A DNA stretch of 64,000 nucleotides, taken from contig LGRX02035367.1 of NCBI GenBank assembly GCA_001247695.2, positions 38,268-102,267 of the forward strand, written 5' to 3'. Shown here piece after piece: positions 11,966 through 22,410 of the stretch (its first letter is position 1; each line of letters starts with the position of its first letter). The translations under genes and the position numbers were made by a program. Source of the DNA: Cymbomonas tetramitiformis (Eukaryota; Chlorophyta; Pyramimonadophyceae; Pyramimonadales; Pyramimonadaceae). The notes below the pieces were generated by a model. It was not told the DNA's origin, made no database searches, and saw only the letters and a program-made list of their open reading frames with translations.

Positions 11966-12189
11966 ATCATCTCACCACTCCTATCGGGAGACACGCGGCG
12001 CGGCCCGGACAAAAATGGATATGATATGATCCTGGTCGGCAACGTTTTCATTTTTCTCCAAGATCTCATCTTGCGCCTACCTGCTGTCTCAGCGGCTTGT
12101 GTTTTTGTTTGATTAATGATTTTTGGGCGCTACTTTTCTTTAGCGATATTTCATATTGACCATGTTTTCGTGTGCATGCGTGGAACCCG

Positions 12190-12830
12190 GCGGCGGGGCG
12201 CTCCTGCGATGTTCTCACATGAGCCGCATCCCACCAGCAGCCCATCCTGCGATATAGGGATGATTGGAGGCCGTCGGGCGTCTTTGCATCCCGCCTGACG
12301 GTTTGGGTTCAATTTCCAACAGGAATTCTTCCTTCCTGAGCAACGCTCTGTTTTTTTGCAGGTTTATGCTGTGCCTTTTCTGAAGCCGCCAGCAACGGCC
12401 ATAGTGCATAATTCATGCTGTGCCTTTTCTGAAGCCGCCAGCAACGTTCCTGGCGGCATCTTTCCCTCTGGCCCTACTAAGCTGAAGGGATGCTTGGAGA
12501 CCGGCGGGATCCTAAACAGCAGCCCGACGGGTTGGGTTCGATTCCCAACATCTTTACTAACCAGCGTTTCGTTTTTTTTTGCAGGTTTTGTTTTTTACGC
12601 CGAGCATCTTTTTATGCCGCCAGCTCTGCTGGCGGCATCCTGTGACTTCTAGCTCTGTTTAGGTTTCGCCGATTATTGATGTTCAGAATTTTAGATTTCC
12701 CACCTACTGTTCCGCTGCTGTTTTCAAAACGTCTATTTTGTACGTAGACGCCCACCCGAGGGTGAAATGCGGACAGCAGCTGGCTGTCGGTATTGGGTTC
12801 GATCCCCAACGTCCTGACTGATTCGCTGTT
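12190..12830. repeat. three repeats carrying a tRNA T-arm-like hairpin
   Basis: Near 12302, 12527 and 12790 the sequence TTGGGTTCGATTCCCAA (or one- to two-base variants) occurs, a perfect tRNA T-stem/loop containing the pol III B box. Each is preceded by a GC-rich (G/C)ACGG or CGG and followed 40-60 bp later by a T run, then GCAGG. Shared blocks GCCGCCAGCAACG and GGCGGCATC lie between. No good A box is visible upstream. These look like members of a tRNA-derived SINE-like family, partly duplicated in tandem. Confidence 0.5.
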
Positions 12831-13227
12831 CGTGTGCTGCAGGAAACGTTTTGGTTCTGAAGATTTTGGAACGTGCGCTGTGCTCTAGTTTCCTCCTAGG
12901 TTAGATTTTCATATCGCCCTCGGGTAGTTGAATCCTTGTATTAGAAACTAGCAGCCTAGTAGTAATAAGTAATCATGTTAATATTTTTTAAGGGTGTAAT
13001 CGGTTTTTCTCTTTGTATATTTATCCATCTGAAATGCTTGCTTGCTTGCTACTTCATGTATGCCTCGTGCTATATGAATGTCCCCAAGTGATCGTATAAT
13101 ACACCTGTGTTTTTATGTAATACTCGCGGTACTACTCGTTCAGTAATTTTGTTTTTCAAGTCATAATCGCGGTACTATTCGTTTGTGTTCCCCCTAGCTT
13201 AATTTCATTTTCGGAAAATTTCTGTGA
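12831..13227. other. no recognised feature
   Basis: AT-rich sequence with no open frame of note and no clear repeat apart from small GCTTGCTTGC and CGGTACTA words. Confidence 0.5.
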
Positions 13228-13435
13228 ATTTTCACGACAGAATTGAGTGTGGCGCTCATGTGCACCGCACCCGCGACGACATGAGCGCCACACTCAATTC
13301 TGTCGCACCTGCGACAGACATGAGCGCCACACTCAATTCTGTCGCACCTGCGACAGACATGAGCGCCACACTCAATTCTGTCGCACCTGCGACAGACATG
13401 AGCGCCACACTCAATTCTGTCGCACGGTATAATTA
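13228..13435. repeat. 39-bp tandem repeat with one inverted leading copy
   Basis: About four direct copies of a 39-bp unit begin at 13278 (core GAGCGCCACACTCAATTCTG, then TCGCACCTGCGACAGACAT). A copy of the core in reverse orientation lies at 13230-13258. The GTCGCACC/GTGCGAC words can pair between copies. As 39 is divisible by 3, the array is open in several frames, but I regard it as non-coding. Confidence 0.85.
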
Positions 13436-13496
13436 CAGCTTGTCGCACGGTGCGACAAATAAAATAACCGGTGCGACAAATTTGAAGTGCTACCGT

Positions 13497-14640
13497 CGTA
13501 TGGATGCCATGTGGACAGCCGTATGGACCACAAGGCCGAAAACTCATAAAGTGTTAAAAAGCGTACGGACTACGTCGTTCGTGTAAATATGTCCCATGGA
13601 TCGCATGTGGACAACGTCTGGAATCCGTATGGACTCCATGTGGACATTGTATGTTGTCCACATGGCGTCCATCCGCATGGACGGGCAGCGGAAAGACCGT
13701 ATGGATACCATGTGGAAGTCTCATGTAATTCATATGGATGTCACATGGATTAGATACGCGCGTACGGAAATCATGTGGACTAAACACGGAAAAGAGAGTA
13801 AGACGAATATTGTATACATGCGGATTACGTATGTCCGGCCCGTGGAACACGGCCTTCATACGGGTGGAATGGCTATCTTAAATTAATACAATCATACAGA
13901 GGGACTACATGGTCCATCCGGATGGAGTCGCATGTACATGTATAGCATGCATGCGAAAACAGTGTGGATTGTGAATATTACACGCATGGACTAGTACGTA
14001 TGTCCGCCTACTGGACCACGATTTACATACGCGTGGAAAGGCTAAGTTTTCTAATGCACACGGAGGGGCTACATAGTCCATCCGGATGGAGCACGTATGT
14101 ACATGTATAGCATGCATGCGTAAACCGTATGGATTGTTAATATTACACGCATGGAGCACATATGTCCACTCACTGGACTACGTTTTACATACGCGCGGAA
14201 AGACTAAGTCTTCTAAATGCATGTGGAGGGATTATATGGTCCATCCGGATGGAATACGTATGTGCATATATAACATGAATGCGAAAATCGTGTGAACTGT
14301 CCATAATACACGGATGGACCAAGTATGTCCACCCACTGGACTCCCACTTACGTACGCACGGACGGGGTAAGTATTTTAAATACACACTTAGGGACTATAT
14401 AGTCCGTCCGGATGGAACCGCCATTTTTTATTCAATGTGCATTGTAAACGTATATGGACTCCCTAGGTATATCCAGTGGACTACGTGGTACGTACGCATG
14501 GAAAGTGGTTTAGCGCACTCTCAGGACTTTGTCCCCTTTGCTAGCGTAAATGTTTTATTATTGTGTTTTACAAACAAGGAACTGTGGGTTCCATCCGGAT
14601 GGACTATGCAGTTCCTTCCAGTGGTCCATCCGGATGGACT
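13497..14640. repeat. sub-terminal repeat region of a DNA transposon
   Basis: From 13497 to about 13880 short words of TATGGACnnCATGTGGAC type recur in both orientations. From about 13890 to 14420 there are four units of about 163 bp, each with GTCCATCCGGATGGA (near 13912, 14078, 14238 and, one base changed, 14402), GCATGCATGCG, and GTCC..CC.ACTGGACTACG. Two further TCCATCCGGATGGACTA palindromes are near 14592 and 14622. This arrangement, with genes starting at 14.8 kb, is typical of CACTA-like ends. I could not define the outermost inverted repeat. Confidence 0.65.
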
Positions 14641-14781
14641 ACATTGTTTTATACACATAGCACCCGTGTATGCTTTACGCGGACTGCAGGAAGGATATTC
14701 AGGATGTTCAAAACATGTTTTGCAAATACATACATGTGTTTTACAACACTGTCACTTGCTTTTTCTTTTACTGCAGGTGAG

Positions 14782-15129
14782 CTACCGGTAGCTTTTCGTT
14801 TTTTTCAAGGCCTTTGCCGGAGATTCGGCTGCTGCCGCGTTTGCCGGAGATTCGGCTGCTACTACGGCTGCAACCGCTTTGGCCGCTTTGGCGCCCTTAG
14901 CGTGGGCTCCCGCACTCCCTTCAGATTGTGTTTCCTCCTCTTCAACGACTTCCCCACCGCCTTCCTCATCTTCTTCCGGCGGTTCGTACACATCGCTGTT
15001 GGGCACGACGATCGAGGTCCCCCCAGACTCTTGAGCCTCCTCCGAAGGCTTTGCCGAATCATCCTGCGCCTCGGAAGCCTCCCGCGGAGCCGGATCCAGT
15101 CTCAGGTTGTCCACCTTCTTTTTTGTCAT
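14782..15129 (-). CDS. acidic/alanine-lysine-rich protein, unknown function
   Basis: An open frame of about 115 codons starts at the ATG complement at 15127-15129 with MTKKKVDNLRLDP. A strongly acidic stretch (EPPEEDEEGGGEVVEEEE) follows, then a KA-rich, repeated tail with two ESPA(N/K)A segments. It has no domain I recognise. The composition suggests a low-complexity, chromatin-type or element-encoded accessory protein. It lies just inside a sub-terminal repeat array and points the same way as the next gene, so I take both as element cargo. A larger open frame extends upstream to 15273, but the first in-context methionine is preferred. Confidence 0.4.
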   Translation of the reverse strand: MTKKKVDNLRLDPAPREASEAQDDSAKPSEEAQESGGTSIVVPNSDVYEPPEEDEEGGGEVVEEEETQSEGSAGAHAKGAKAAKAVAAVVAAESPANAAAAESPAKALKKTKSYR

Positions 15130-15286
15130 ATTTCTGTAGTGTTTTGTGCTGTTCGCGTGTCGGAGGTTTGAAGCTAGGACCCTGGTGCGTACACGAGGGT
15201 GGTCAGTACAGTCCGTGCGTACGGTCAGCGTATGGACATACTTGTAAGATATGCAAACAAAAGTAATATGCAAACGGTTTATTTAC

Positions 15287-16247
15287 TTACCAGCAAACAG
15301 CTTTCGATTCGCAGAGGGACGAGGGAAGATGCTCCAGCACGTCCCTCATGATTTTGTTTTCCACGCACTCCAAGACCGCTTCTATGCCCTCCTCGTGCAG
15401 AGCCATAAGCCTCTCCACGGGGTGCGTGTCCTTGGCCTCGCCCTCCACGACGAATGAAAGGTACAACTCCGCATACCCGTCCGGGACACGTAGCCCCGTA
15501 ACGTTGACTGACTTGACTCCCCCCTGCTTCCCCATCGTTGCCACCACCCCTTGTGCTAACACGTATGACTTCATCCCTTTATCCGACACCTTGTTGGTGT
15601 GGATTGTGTCCCCAATCGGAAGGCAATCCGATTGGGGAGACGCGAAGATGTCGACCACGCTGCCGGTAATCAGTGGTCCGCTGCTGGTGGGGACAGCCTT
15701 CGGAACGACCTGCAAAATATGGACACAGACATCCCCCTCCCCCACCCAACCTGTCAGCTTGTCCATACGCACCGGTCTGTACGGGGGCCACAGGCAGTAC
15801 CATAAGAAGGACCCAGCAGTCAACATTTTGCGACACTTTGTTGCGTGTGTAAGACACACCTACCTTCGGCTTTTGCTCCGCTTTTACCACCACCTTTTTC
15901 TCCTGTAGGAAATTGTCCGGGACGGCGGCTCCCTGGACGTCGTACAAGGCGTCGTGCACGGGGCCTTCAGTGGGGACTGCACCGTTCGCGCATGCCTTGG
16001 CGAAGGGGATCGCCGCCTCCGTTTCCTCCGCGGTTGGCCACTCGGACCGGTGGTTGAGGCGGAATTTCTCAGCGGGCCCGTTGTACCTCACAAAGTAGCC
16101 GTCCGGGAACTCGGCATTCTGCTTGTACTTCCATCTCCCCGGACCTTCCCCCTTGTTCTTCAGGTACGACAGTCGATTGGTTATGTACGCCCGAATTAAC
16201 CTGGCGGGGATGGTGGGATGCCGGGACTCGGCGTGCTTAGCGATTTT
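15287..16247 (-). CDS. two-exon element-associated protein, unknown function
   Basis: Two exons on the minus strand: about 16247-15864 and 15709-15287, joined by a 154-bp intron (donor AAG|GTAGGTG, acceptor TTTTGCAG|GTC) in phase 0 on both sides. The first exon encodes a basic helical start (RLIRAYITNRLSYLKNK), a GPGRWKYKQ segment and a KAEQKPK end. The second encodes a globular beta-rich stretch (VNVTGLRVPDGYAELYLSF) and an amphipathic C-terminal helix region rich in Glu. The 5' end is not defined because a stop lies at 16248-16250, so there may be an upstream exon. I do not recognise the family. Its position inside the 13.5-14.6 kb repeat array suggests a second protein of a CACTA-like element, but this is inference. 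Confidence 0.45.
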
Positions 16248-16556
16248 TTAGCACTGTGCATGTCCAATGGTCTGCGCAGTGCCGTACGCGAGGGTCCCGC
16301 ACAACCAACCTATGATCGATTTTTCGATTCGCGAATCCATCCTGACGTATTGTGGCTCACGACGAAAAGCGAACGCGACCCCCGACTGACTGCATATGGC
16401 ATCCTGTCGGAACAGTATCGCGATACCTACGGGAAACCGGTCAGGAATACGTCGAGACCCAAAAAATCCGACGTGGCTGCAGATGTGGCACGCATTAACC
16501 CTCCGATTGAAACCTATGCGACGGTCGACTTTGCTTTAGGAAATGTCAGATGTTAA
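16218..16556 (+). CDS. short ORF of unknown function
   Basis: A 112-codon frame starting MPGLGVLSDFLALC. It has mixed composition, no signal or recognised domain, and slightly overlaps the antisense exon ending at 16247. It may be a real exon of an element gene or chance. I found no supporting splice pattern. Confidence 0.2.
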   Translation: MPGLGVLSDFLALCMSNGLRSAVREGPAQPTYDRFFDSRIHPDVLWLTTKSERDPRLTAYGILSEQYRDTYGKPVRNTSRPKKSDVAADVARINPPIETYATVDFALGNVRC

Positions 16557-18852
16557 GTACGAGACCCCCCCGGATTATATATTCCTCTTTCGTGGATATA
16601 ACTGGCGATAAGAGCCTGGAGGTATCGAATGTTGAAAGCCGTTGTCGATGTGGCGCAATACAATTCATAACTTGGATACATTACGTGAGACATTAGTCGG
16701 GAGAAATTCGGAATTGTGAACTTATTCATCTAAACCGTTCGCTGAAAATATAGTAATATCTCTACTTAATCGTGCGTACCCGCGAAAAAGATGGTATGTC
16801 AAAGACGGCGGATTACACCGACCTGTGCGTGATACGGTAGTGTGGCATCGTAGAAAAGATTTCGTTTTACTTTTCACAGATTCACCTCTCGCGTCTGTCG
16901 ACAGCCGAGCGACATGGACGATGGAGTTCTCCAGTGTCGTCTTGTACAGAATCGTGTCCGTTTTTGCAATTCCTGTCGCTTTTTGCAGTTCTTAATTATA
17001 TTTTACGTTAAGTCTAATTTGTTAAATATGCAGTTTTAGCTAAAGACGGAAGGCTTTCTCTCCCGCAGTGTGCCCCTGTCCAGCGAAGTAAAGATCTCCA
17101 GGATTGTATCATAATCTGAGGAATATTTTGCTTCAAAATATTATCACATATTCCTACTTAGTATGTGGGTACCCGTTTCGCAAAGAATGATGACCCATAG
17201 CGCAACTATTGCGGGTTTCAAAATCCTGAAATTCCGCCCGCTTCCGCCAAATGAACGCGTCAGCCCACAGCGAGATGTGTGGTTGACCGTTCAGTCTGCA
17301 ATTTACTTAGTGAAGACAGCACATATGAAATACTATTTTCGCTAACGCTTCCCTCATCCGATGCGCAGGCTCGCTTGCAAGCGAGCGCGCGAATGATGGA
17401 AGAAACTCTAGCGGAAACGTGGACGCGGTTGACATCCGCGTGTCCGCTAGAGGTGAAATTGCACTGCCAAACGCTCAGTGTGTGTTTATTATGCTTATAT
17501 GATATGCGTGATATGTTCATGTCGTGCGTTATGCGTCCCTGCTGGGCGTGAGTCGAGATGGCTGGCTCGAATCACGTCCATTACCCCCCCTCATAAGAAC
17601 CGTACAGCATCCGAAATTCTGGACGGATCTTGCTCGCGCAAAAGATATGTTGTTCCTAACACTTATTATAATGCATATGGAAAGTTATGTTGTGTTCGAT
17701 ATACGTTAGTATGCGGAAATCAACAGCCGCCGTGCAGTGACTTACGGGTCGAGGTCCCACCGGTACTCTGAGTGCAAGTCATGTTTTTTTCTGTTTTCAA
17801 TATCTGTTTTGGGTTGGACATGTGACGTGAGGTCAGACACGTCATCATATTCGGAAATCAAAAGTGACAGTATAATTCTGGTATCGACTGATGACGCGGA
17901 CTTTGCATCGCGGACATTTCATTGGTTTCAACTAATTTATGAAGCGTTTATTGGTTCAGTAGTAATGATTTTTGATGACTCGGCATATTTCCCGAGACGC
18001 ATCTCGAGACGTATCGCGATACCAACGGGGTCCTTACGTGATCCGTTCGTAAAGGCGTTTCCGAAACTGTCGCATCCCATTCGAGAGAGATTCGCGGACC
18101 AGGTCTCGATTCGCATCGTGACACCTGGCACGTGACATCACGACGTGACGCGATATTAAATTCGATCATAGGCTGGTTGTGCGTTCTCCTGCCACTCCGC
18201 TCGGTAATCACTGCGCGGCAATCGAACTTCATATTGTTGAGTTCCTCTACCCCGGGATCCGGGTGCTGGGCCATGGGGTTAGGGGCGCGGTGGGCTGTGG
18301 GTGACGATGGTCGTGGGGGCGCGTTCTGCTGCTGGTATACAGCCAGCTGCGCCTGCATTTCCGCCATTTGACTTCATGTCTTGCATCTGCGCGTTCCCGC
18401 CGGCCGTTTCCGCAAGGGTTCCTTGCCGTTGCGTAGTCCGCCGTTTTGACGGGCTGGGAGGCTTCACCTGGTGGCGAGGTGCCATCGATCCTTCTACGTA
18501 TCGATTTGCGTGTGTTAGATAGTTTAAACTCTGTTGACTGCTGTACGGTTCTCTGATTCTGTGGTCCGTCAGTCTTGGAAACTTTAAAGTTTCCTTCCGT
18601 ACGGTTGGTGGCGGCGTCCTTGGGGCGACCAATGTATGGAATGTGTACGAATTGCGTGTGACACACGGTTTCCGTGGGAATTGACCGACCGTTGCACTGT
18701 GTCCGCACCTCGCTGCCATGGGACTGTCATGGGCTGCGATTTCAAATTTGCAGGTCTCAATTTATTTTTTCTTTTCTAGTTCGTTTCAGAGTGCTCTCTG
18801 TAGGGCATGTGGTTTTATGAATGTAAGTTTTGCCGTGCGGCGAGTTGCCATC
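16557..18852. other. repeat-derived, no recognised gene
   Basis: Contains the second copy of the 48-bp repeat (16935-16982). Plus-strand frames at 17163-17551 and minus-strand frames at 18247-18719 are open for 60-150 codons but show only low-complexity Arg/Pro/Ser residues and no known motif. TCTCGAGACG/CGTGACATCACG words near 18000-18150 form small hairpins. Confidence 0.4.
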
Positions 18853-19030
18853 GTCGTGGGTGCTTGGCCGAGTGGTCAAATGTTGGTAAGCCGAACGCGT
18901 TACACGCGGTTGGTAAGGGGTTCGATTCCCCTTGGAGGCATGGGCATCCACGATACCCCTTGTGGTCTAGCGATATGAGGCGATTGCCGCCGACGACGCC
19001 GCTAGTCCACAAGGGGCGTCGTGGGTGCCC
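18853..19030 (+). repeat. tRNA-headed repeat followed by a 31-bp-arm hairpin
   Basis: A pol III A box (TGGCCGAGTGG, 18865-18875) and B box (GGTTCGATTCC, 18919-18929, inside a 5-bp T-stem) are spaced as in a class II tRNA. The acceptor and anticodon arms do not fold well, so this is tRNA-like rather than a tRNA gene. Directly downstream, 18942-18972 and 19000-19030 form a 31-bp inverted repeat with four mismatches around a 27-nt loop. The 12-mer CGTCGTGGGTGC occurs at 18853-18864 and again at 19017-19028, so it either marks a target duplication or lets the tRNA-like 5' end compete for the same arm. Most likely a tRNA-derived SINE. Confidence 0.55.
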
Positions 19031-19295
19031 ACCCACGCCTTCATGCCATTTTAAGTTTCAGTAACTCATGGAGACCGTCCGATTAAGACTGGGGGGTTCA
19101 TCTGGACCGTCGATTGCACTGTCCGCTGGGAAACAATCCCACTGAGTGCCTGTTCTGGGGTAAATCGCAAGCAACGAGAGGGCGTCCATCCCCCCCTTTC
19201 AATTTCAACCTTTCAACCCACACCTTTATGCCATTTTGCGTTTTGGGTACCTGCTAAATATAGAGCAGTTCCTTCTACAGAATTAATCGCGCGTT

Positions 19296-19410
19296 ACTAC
19301 ATGGGAAGCGTGTAGAGGGGGACCATCCTTATTAAATACAACTGTATTCCTCAAGTACCTTCTGTATTTTGCCAGGATTTACCAGTACTTCGGAACGCTT
19401 CCCATGTAGT
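19296..19410. repeat. 16-bp inverted repeat around an 83-bp core
   Basis: ACTACATGGGAAGCGT at 19296-19311 is perfectly inverted at 19395-19410. The flanks (TT and GA) give no clear target duplication. Either a tiny MITE or a hairpin. The surroundings (19031-19534) hold no gene that I can see. Confidence 0.6.
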
Positions 19411-19534
19411 GAGTACCTACAGTTATCTATGGCAGATCCGCATAAGTCGACACCACGATCGCCGCCTACTTACCGCCCCTGCCCGCCTTGCATTGCTCGC
19501 TTCCCAGCCCGCAAGTTAGTTATCTATTGATATG

Positions 19535-20262
19535 TTGTCATAATTAGAGACTGATGTATATAGTAATTGTAAGTTCCACTTTGTGACAGCTACAAATGTA
19601 GACTGTGAACTTATGTAGATTTCTGGAATTTCTGCGATTTTACCATGTTTTGTGAACTTATGTAAATTTCTGAAAATCTGCGATCTGGAAACACGGCTCC
19701 GGCAACAATCTATGATTGTTGCTTTTGTCATTAACTGAGAATCATCATTATAGTAAGTATAGATTTCTGTTTGTGACACAGTCCGGTGGTACACATCTGG
19801 AAATCTGCTATTTGGAAATCTGTGATCTGGAAATACAGCTTGTCATAATTAGAGAAGTACTATTATAGTAAATATAAGTTTCTGTTTGTGGCAACTGTGA
19901 ATTTGTGTAGACTGATCTGTAATTTTCTGCGATTTGACCCAGATCTGTGATCGGTGTACACAGCATGTGAACTTATGTAGATTTCTGGAATTTTGTGATC
20001 GGAGCTGATGAGATTACGGGTTGCCATGCTTGTCATTATTAGAAATTGATCTATATAGTAATTCTAAGTTCCACTTTATGACACGCAGGTACAGCTGCAG
20101 AAATTAGTTAAAATTTCTTGAAAAAAGTGAGGCGATGGTTACCTAAAATATTTTGGCGTTTCATGCTTTTTTTGCGATTGCGATCTATTGTTTCATTTTT
20201 TGCGATCCTTGTCATAAACTGAGAATGGTGTATATAGTGATTTTAACTTTCTCTTTATGACA
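19535..20262 (+). repeat. five 54-bp repeats with inverted TGTCA/TGACA ends
   Basis: Exact 54-bp copies lie at 19535-19588, 19725-19778, 19840-19893, 20030-20083 and 20209-20262. Each begins TTGTCAT and ends (T/A)TG(A/G)CA, has a TATATAGTAATT or TATTATAGTAA centre, and a conserved TAAGTTYC-like block before the end. Spacings between starts are 190, 115, 190 and 179 bp. Sequence between copies is AT-rich and shares looser words (ACTTATGTAGATTTCTGGAATTTT). The last copy ends 46 bp before the methyltransferase ATG. The TATA-like centre and equal length suggest promoters, protein-binding sites or iterons. The function is unknown. Confidence 0.8.
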
Positions 20263-20308
20263 AAACTTGATCAACGCCCATATTTCCTTTTTCTCTTCCG
20301 GTATCTTA

Positions 20309-20828
20309 ATGGCGACCCAGACATTCCACGCAGATTGTTTTGACATTTTACCGAACATTGATAGTAATTCAATTGATTTAATTATTTTAAATTTGCCTTA
20401 TAATCAAACTGCTTGTAAATTTGATAATCAGATTATTGATTTAGATAAATTATGGAAACAATTGAAACGTATCGGTAAACCCCGAACGGCATATGTATTC
20501 TTTTGCACGAGTCGGTTTGGACATAAGTTAATGTCCAGCAATGAAAATATGTTTAGATATGATATCGTTTGGCAGAAAACGGTCAGTTCTGGATTTTATC
20601 AATGCAACCAGATGCCACTACGCAGTCACGAGATGTTGTATGTATTCTATGATAAGTTACCTACTTATAATCCACAGATGACTGACGGTAAACCGTACAC
20701 ACGTGTGCCGGGTAGACGTACAGAATTGTATACCGGAAACAGTCCCAGAATTAATACAACATCTGATGGTAAACGATTTCCGAAGTCTGTGATAACTATT
20801 GCGAACGGTAATCACAAAAGCAAACACC
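20309..20828 (+). pseudogene. DNA N6-adenine/N4-cytosine methyltransferase, 3' truncated
   Basis: An AT-rich frame of about 173 codons starts MATQTFHADCFDIL. Motif IV is NLPY at residues 28-31 (the family norm is DPPY or DLPY), followed by NQTACKFD and a helical DLDKLWKQLKRI, as in beta-class phage/giant-virus-type methyltransferases. Near its end comes VITIANGNHKSKHP, the start of the conserved HPTQKP region. There the left end of the 5.4-kb transposon (20829) replaces the rest, so the C-terminal SAM-binding FxGxG motif is absent and the product should be inactive. The ten residues after KHP are transposon sequence. Low GC and codon use unlike neighbours suggest horizontal or endogenous-virus origin. 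The five 54-bp repeats lie immediately upstream. Confidence 0.65.
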
Positions 20829-20972
20829 CCCTACGGTCCTGGAAAACGTCAGTATGCTGCTAACGACATGCTAAACGCGTGCCATGGACATGCTATGACA
20901 TGCTAACGCCAGATAGGTGTTAGCATGCGTGCTAACGGCATGCTAAAGCCCCATAGGCCTGTTAGCATGTCC

Positions 20973-21530
20973 ATGCTAAAGGCATGCTAACGCCAATGTG
21001 TTCGCGCCAACTGGAGGGATAGTGAGTGGTGAGGCATGTGGGGGTGCGTAGATCACCAGGAACATGTTATATGGTGATTAGAAGGGCAGGGGAAGGATAT
21101 GCCACGGAGTATGATGCGATTCGGGTCAGTTGATAAGCGAGCGGAATTCCTCGGAAAGGTAGGAACGTTAGTATGTCGATAGCATGTCCTTAGGACGCCG
21201 ATAGCACGTCAGCGTTAGCATGTCATTATCACACATCAGACATGCTAAAGGCATGCTAACGCCACTGCGCCTTAAGCATGTGTTCGCGCCAACTGGAGGG
21301 GTAGTGAGTGGTGAGGCATGTGGGGGTGCGTAGATCGTCAGGAACATGTCATATGGTGATTAGAAGGGCAGGGGAAGGATATGCCACGGAGTATGATGCG
21401 ATTCGGGTCAGTTGGTAAGCGAGCGGAATTCCTCGGAAAGGTAGGAACGTTAGTATATATATGTCGCTAGCATGTCCTTAGGACGCCGATAGCACGTCAG
21501 CGTTAGCATGTCATTATCACACATTTAACA
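20973..21530. repeat. two tandem ~280-bp units
   Basis: Units from 20973 and 21242 begin ATGCTAAAGGCATGCTAACG, share GTTCGCGCCAACTGGAGG, GGGGGTGCGTAGATC and GGACGCCGATAGCACG, and end TCATTATCACACAT. The same pair recurs in the second element copy from about 28513 to 29076. Confidence 0.85.
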
Positions 21531-21538
21531 TTCTAATG

Positions 21539-22382
21539 TCATCCTATGCACTCAAAGAAGTCGGCCGTTGGGTCGAGAATAACGGCGGTCTCCATGCACG
21601 GATGTGGCACAATAACAACTTGTTGTTCTACTCGATTGGGTAATATGAATGGCTCCTTGTGCTCAAAGGCTGCTGGGTCAACGTGCGGGTTGAAGGTGTA
21701 GACCGTCCTAGTCAAATCATCCGGGCCGAGAATGGAGTTTCGTAGACGGTAGGCCTTGATCTGTTTCTCGGTCGGCTTTGCAAGCCAATCGCACTTGAGT
21801 AAGGTGTACAACTCTCCAGCAATCTCCACTCGCAGTATTTTGGTAATGCGGCCGTGCCTGCATTTCGCCAAGCCCACGATTGTGAAAACCACCATTGCTG
21901 GTCCAAATGCCCTTAATATGCGGTTAGCATGGTATCCTTGTGCTAATCACATGCTACCGAAATACTAAAGACATCATAACTGCACGATACATTGTCGTTG
22001 CTTCCTCACCTATCGATTTCATCGGTTTTTGGCTCTCACCCTTCTCGTTGAAGATTACGTTCCCATCACTGTCCATTTCTTCATTCACGAAGAACGTACG
22101 AAAAAAGCTATGCACGGTGCGCTTATTCCGATCGGTCGTAGCCGTGCGGTAATGGGCGTCGCCGATCTTAATGTGCGCGAAACTATAGCAAACCGGTGCC
22201 GGCCCCGCCATGAGCAACATCTCGTCCTTTGTGAACTTTCGGCCCAGCCATTCTGTCGGATCCGCATATGCTCCAAATACGGGTTCGCGTATGTGCTCAG
22301 GCTTACCCTCCTTTGTACAAACCGCGAGCCTGTATTTTTTGTTTCGCGACCGCATCTTGGCATTCCATCTGTGCACAGTCAT
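21539..22382 (-). CDS. CACTA transposase C-terminal region (DUF4216-like)
   Basis: Two minus-strand exons, 22382-22010 and 21897-21539, are joined by a 112-bp intron (donor ATAG|GTGAGG, acceptor GGACCAG|CA) in phase 1 on both sides. The first exon has FAHIKIGDAHYRT and RNKRTVHSFF, matching the 'VNGxxFxTxxR...tqN' strand of plant CACTA proteins. The second has HGRITKILRVEI, LLKCDW and EPFILPNRVEQ, matching 'YGxLxxIIEL...LFKCDW...PFxLAxQVxQVFY'. This C-terminal domain accompanies the Tnp2 transposase. Upstream minus-strand stretches to about 22920 probably hold earlier exons, but I cannot place the catalytic core. The product ends with a normal stop at 21539. Confidence 0.55.
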
Positions 22383-22410
22383 ATATTGCCGTTAGTACGC
22401 TAAAGGCGTA

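Noticed and set aside
13228..13435. CRISPR-like array
   Set aside because: Units are directly adjacent with no unique spacers, and the genome is eukaryotic. It is a plain minisatellite.
18865..18930. Functional tRNA-Leu/Ser gene
   Set aside because: A and B boxes are good, but acceptor and anticodon stems do not pair properly and no anticodon loop can be assigned.
19535..20262. CRISPR-like spacing of the 54-bp repeats
   Set aside because: Spacings vary from 115 to 190 bp and the intervening sequence shares words. No cas genes are present.
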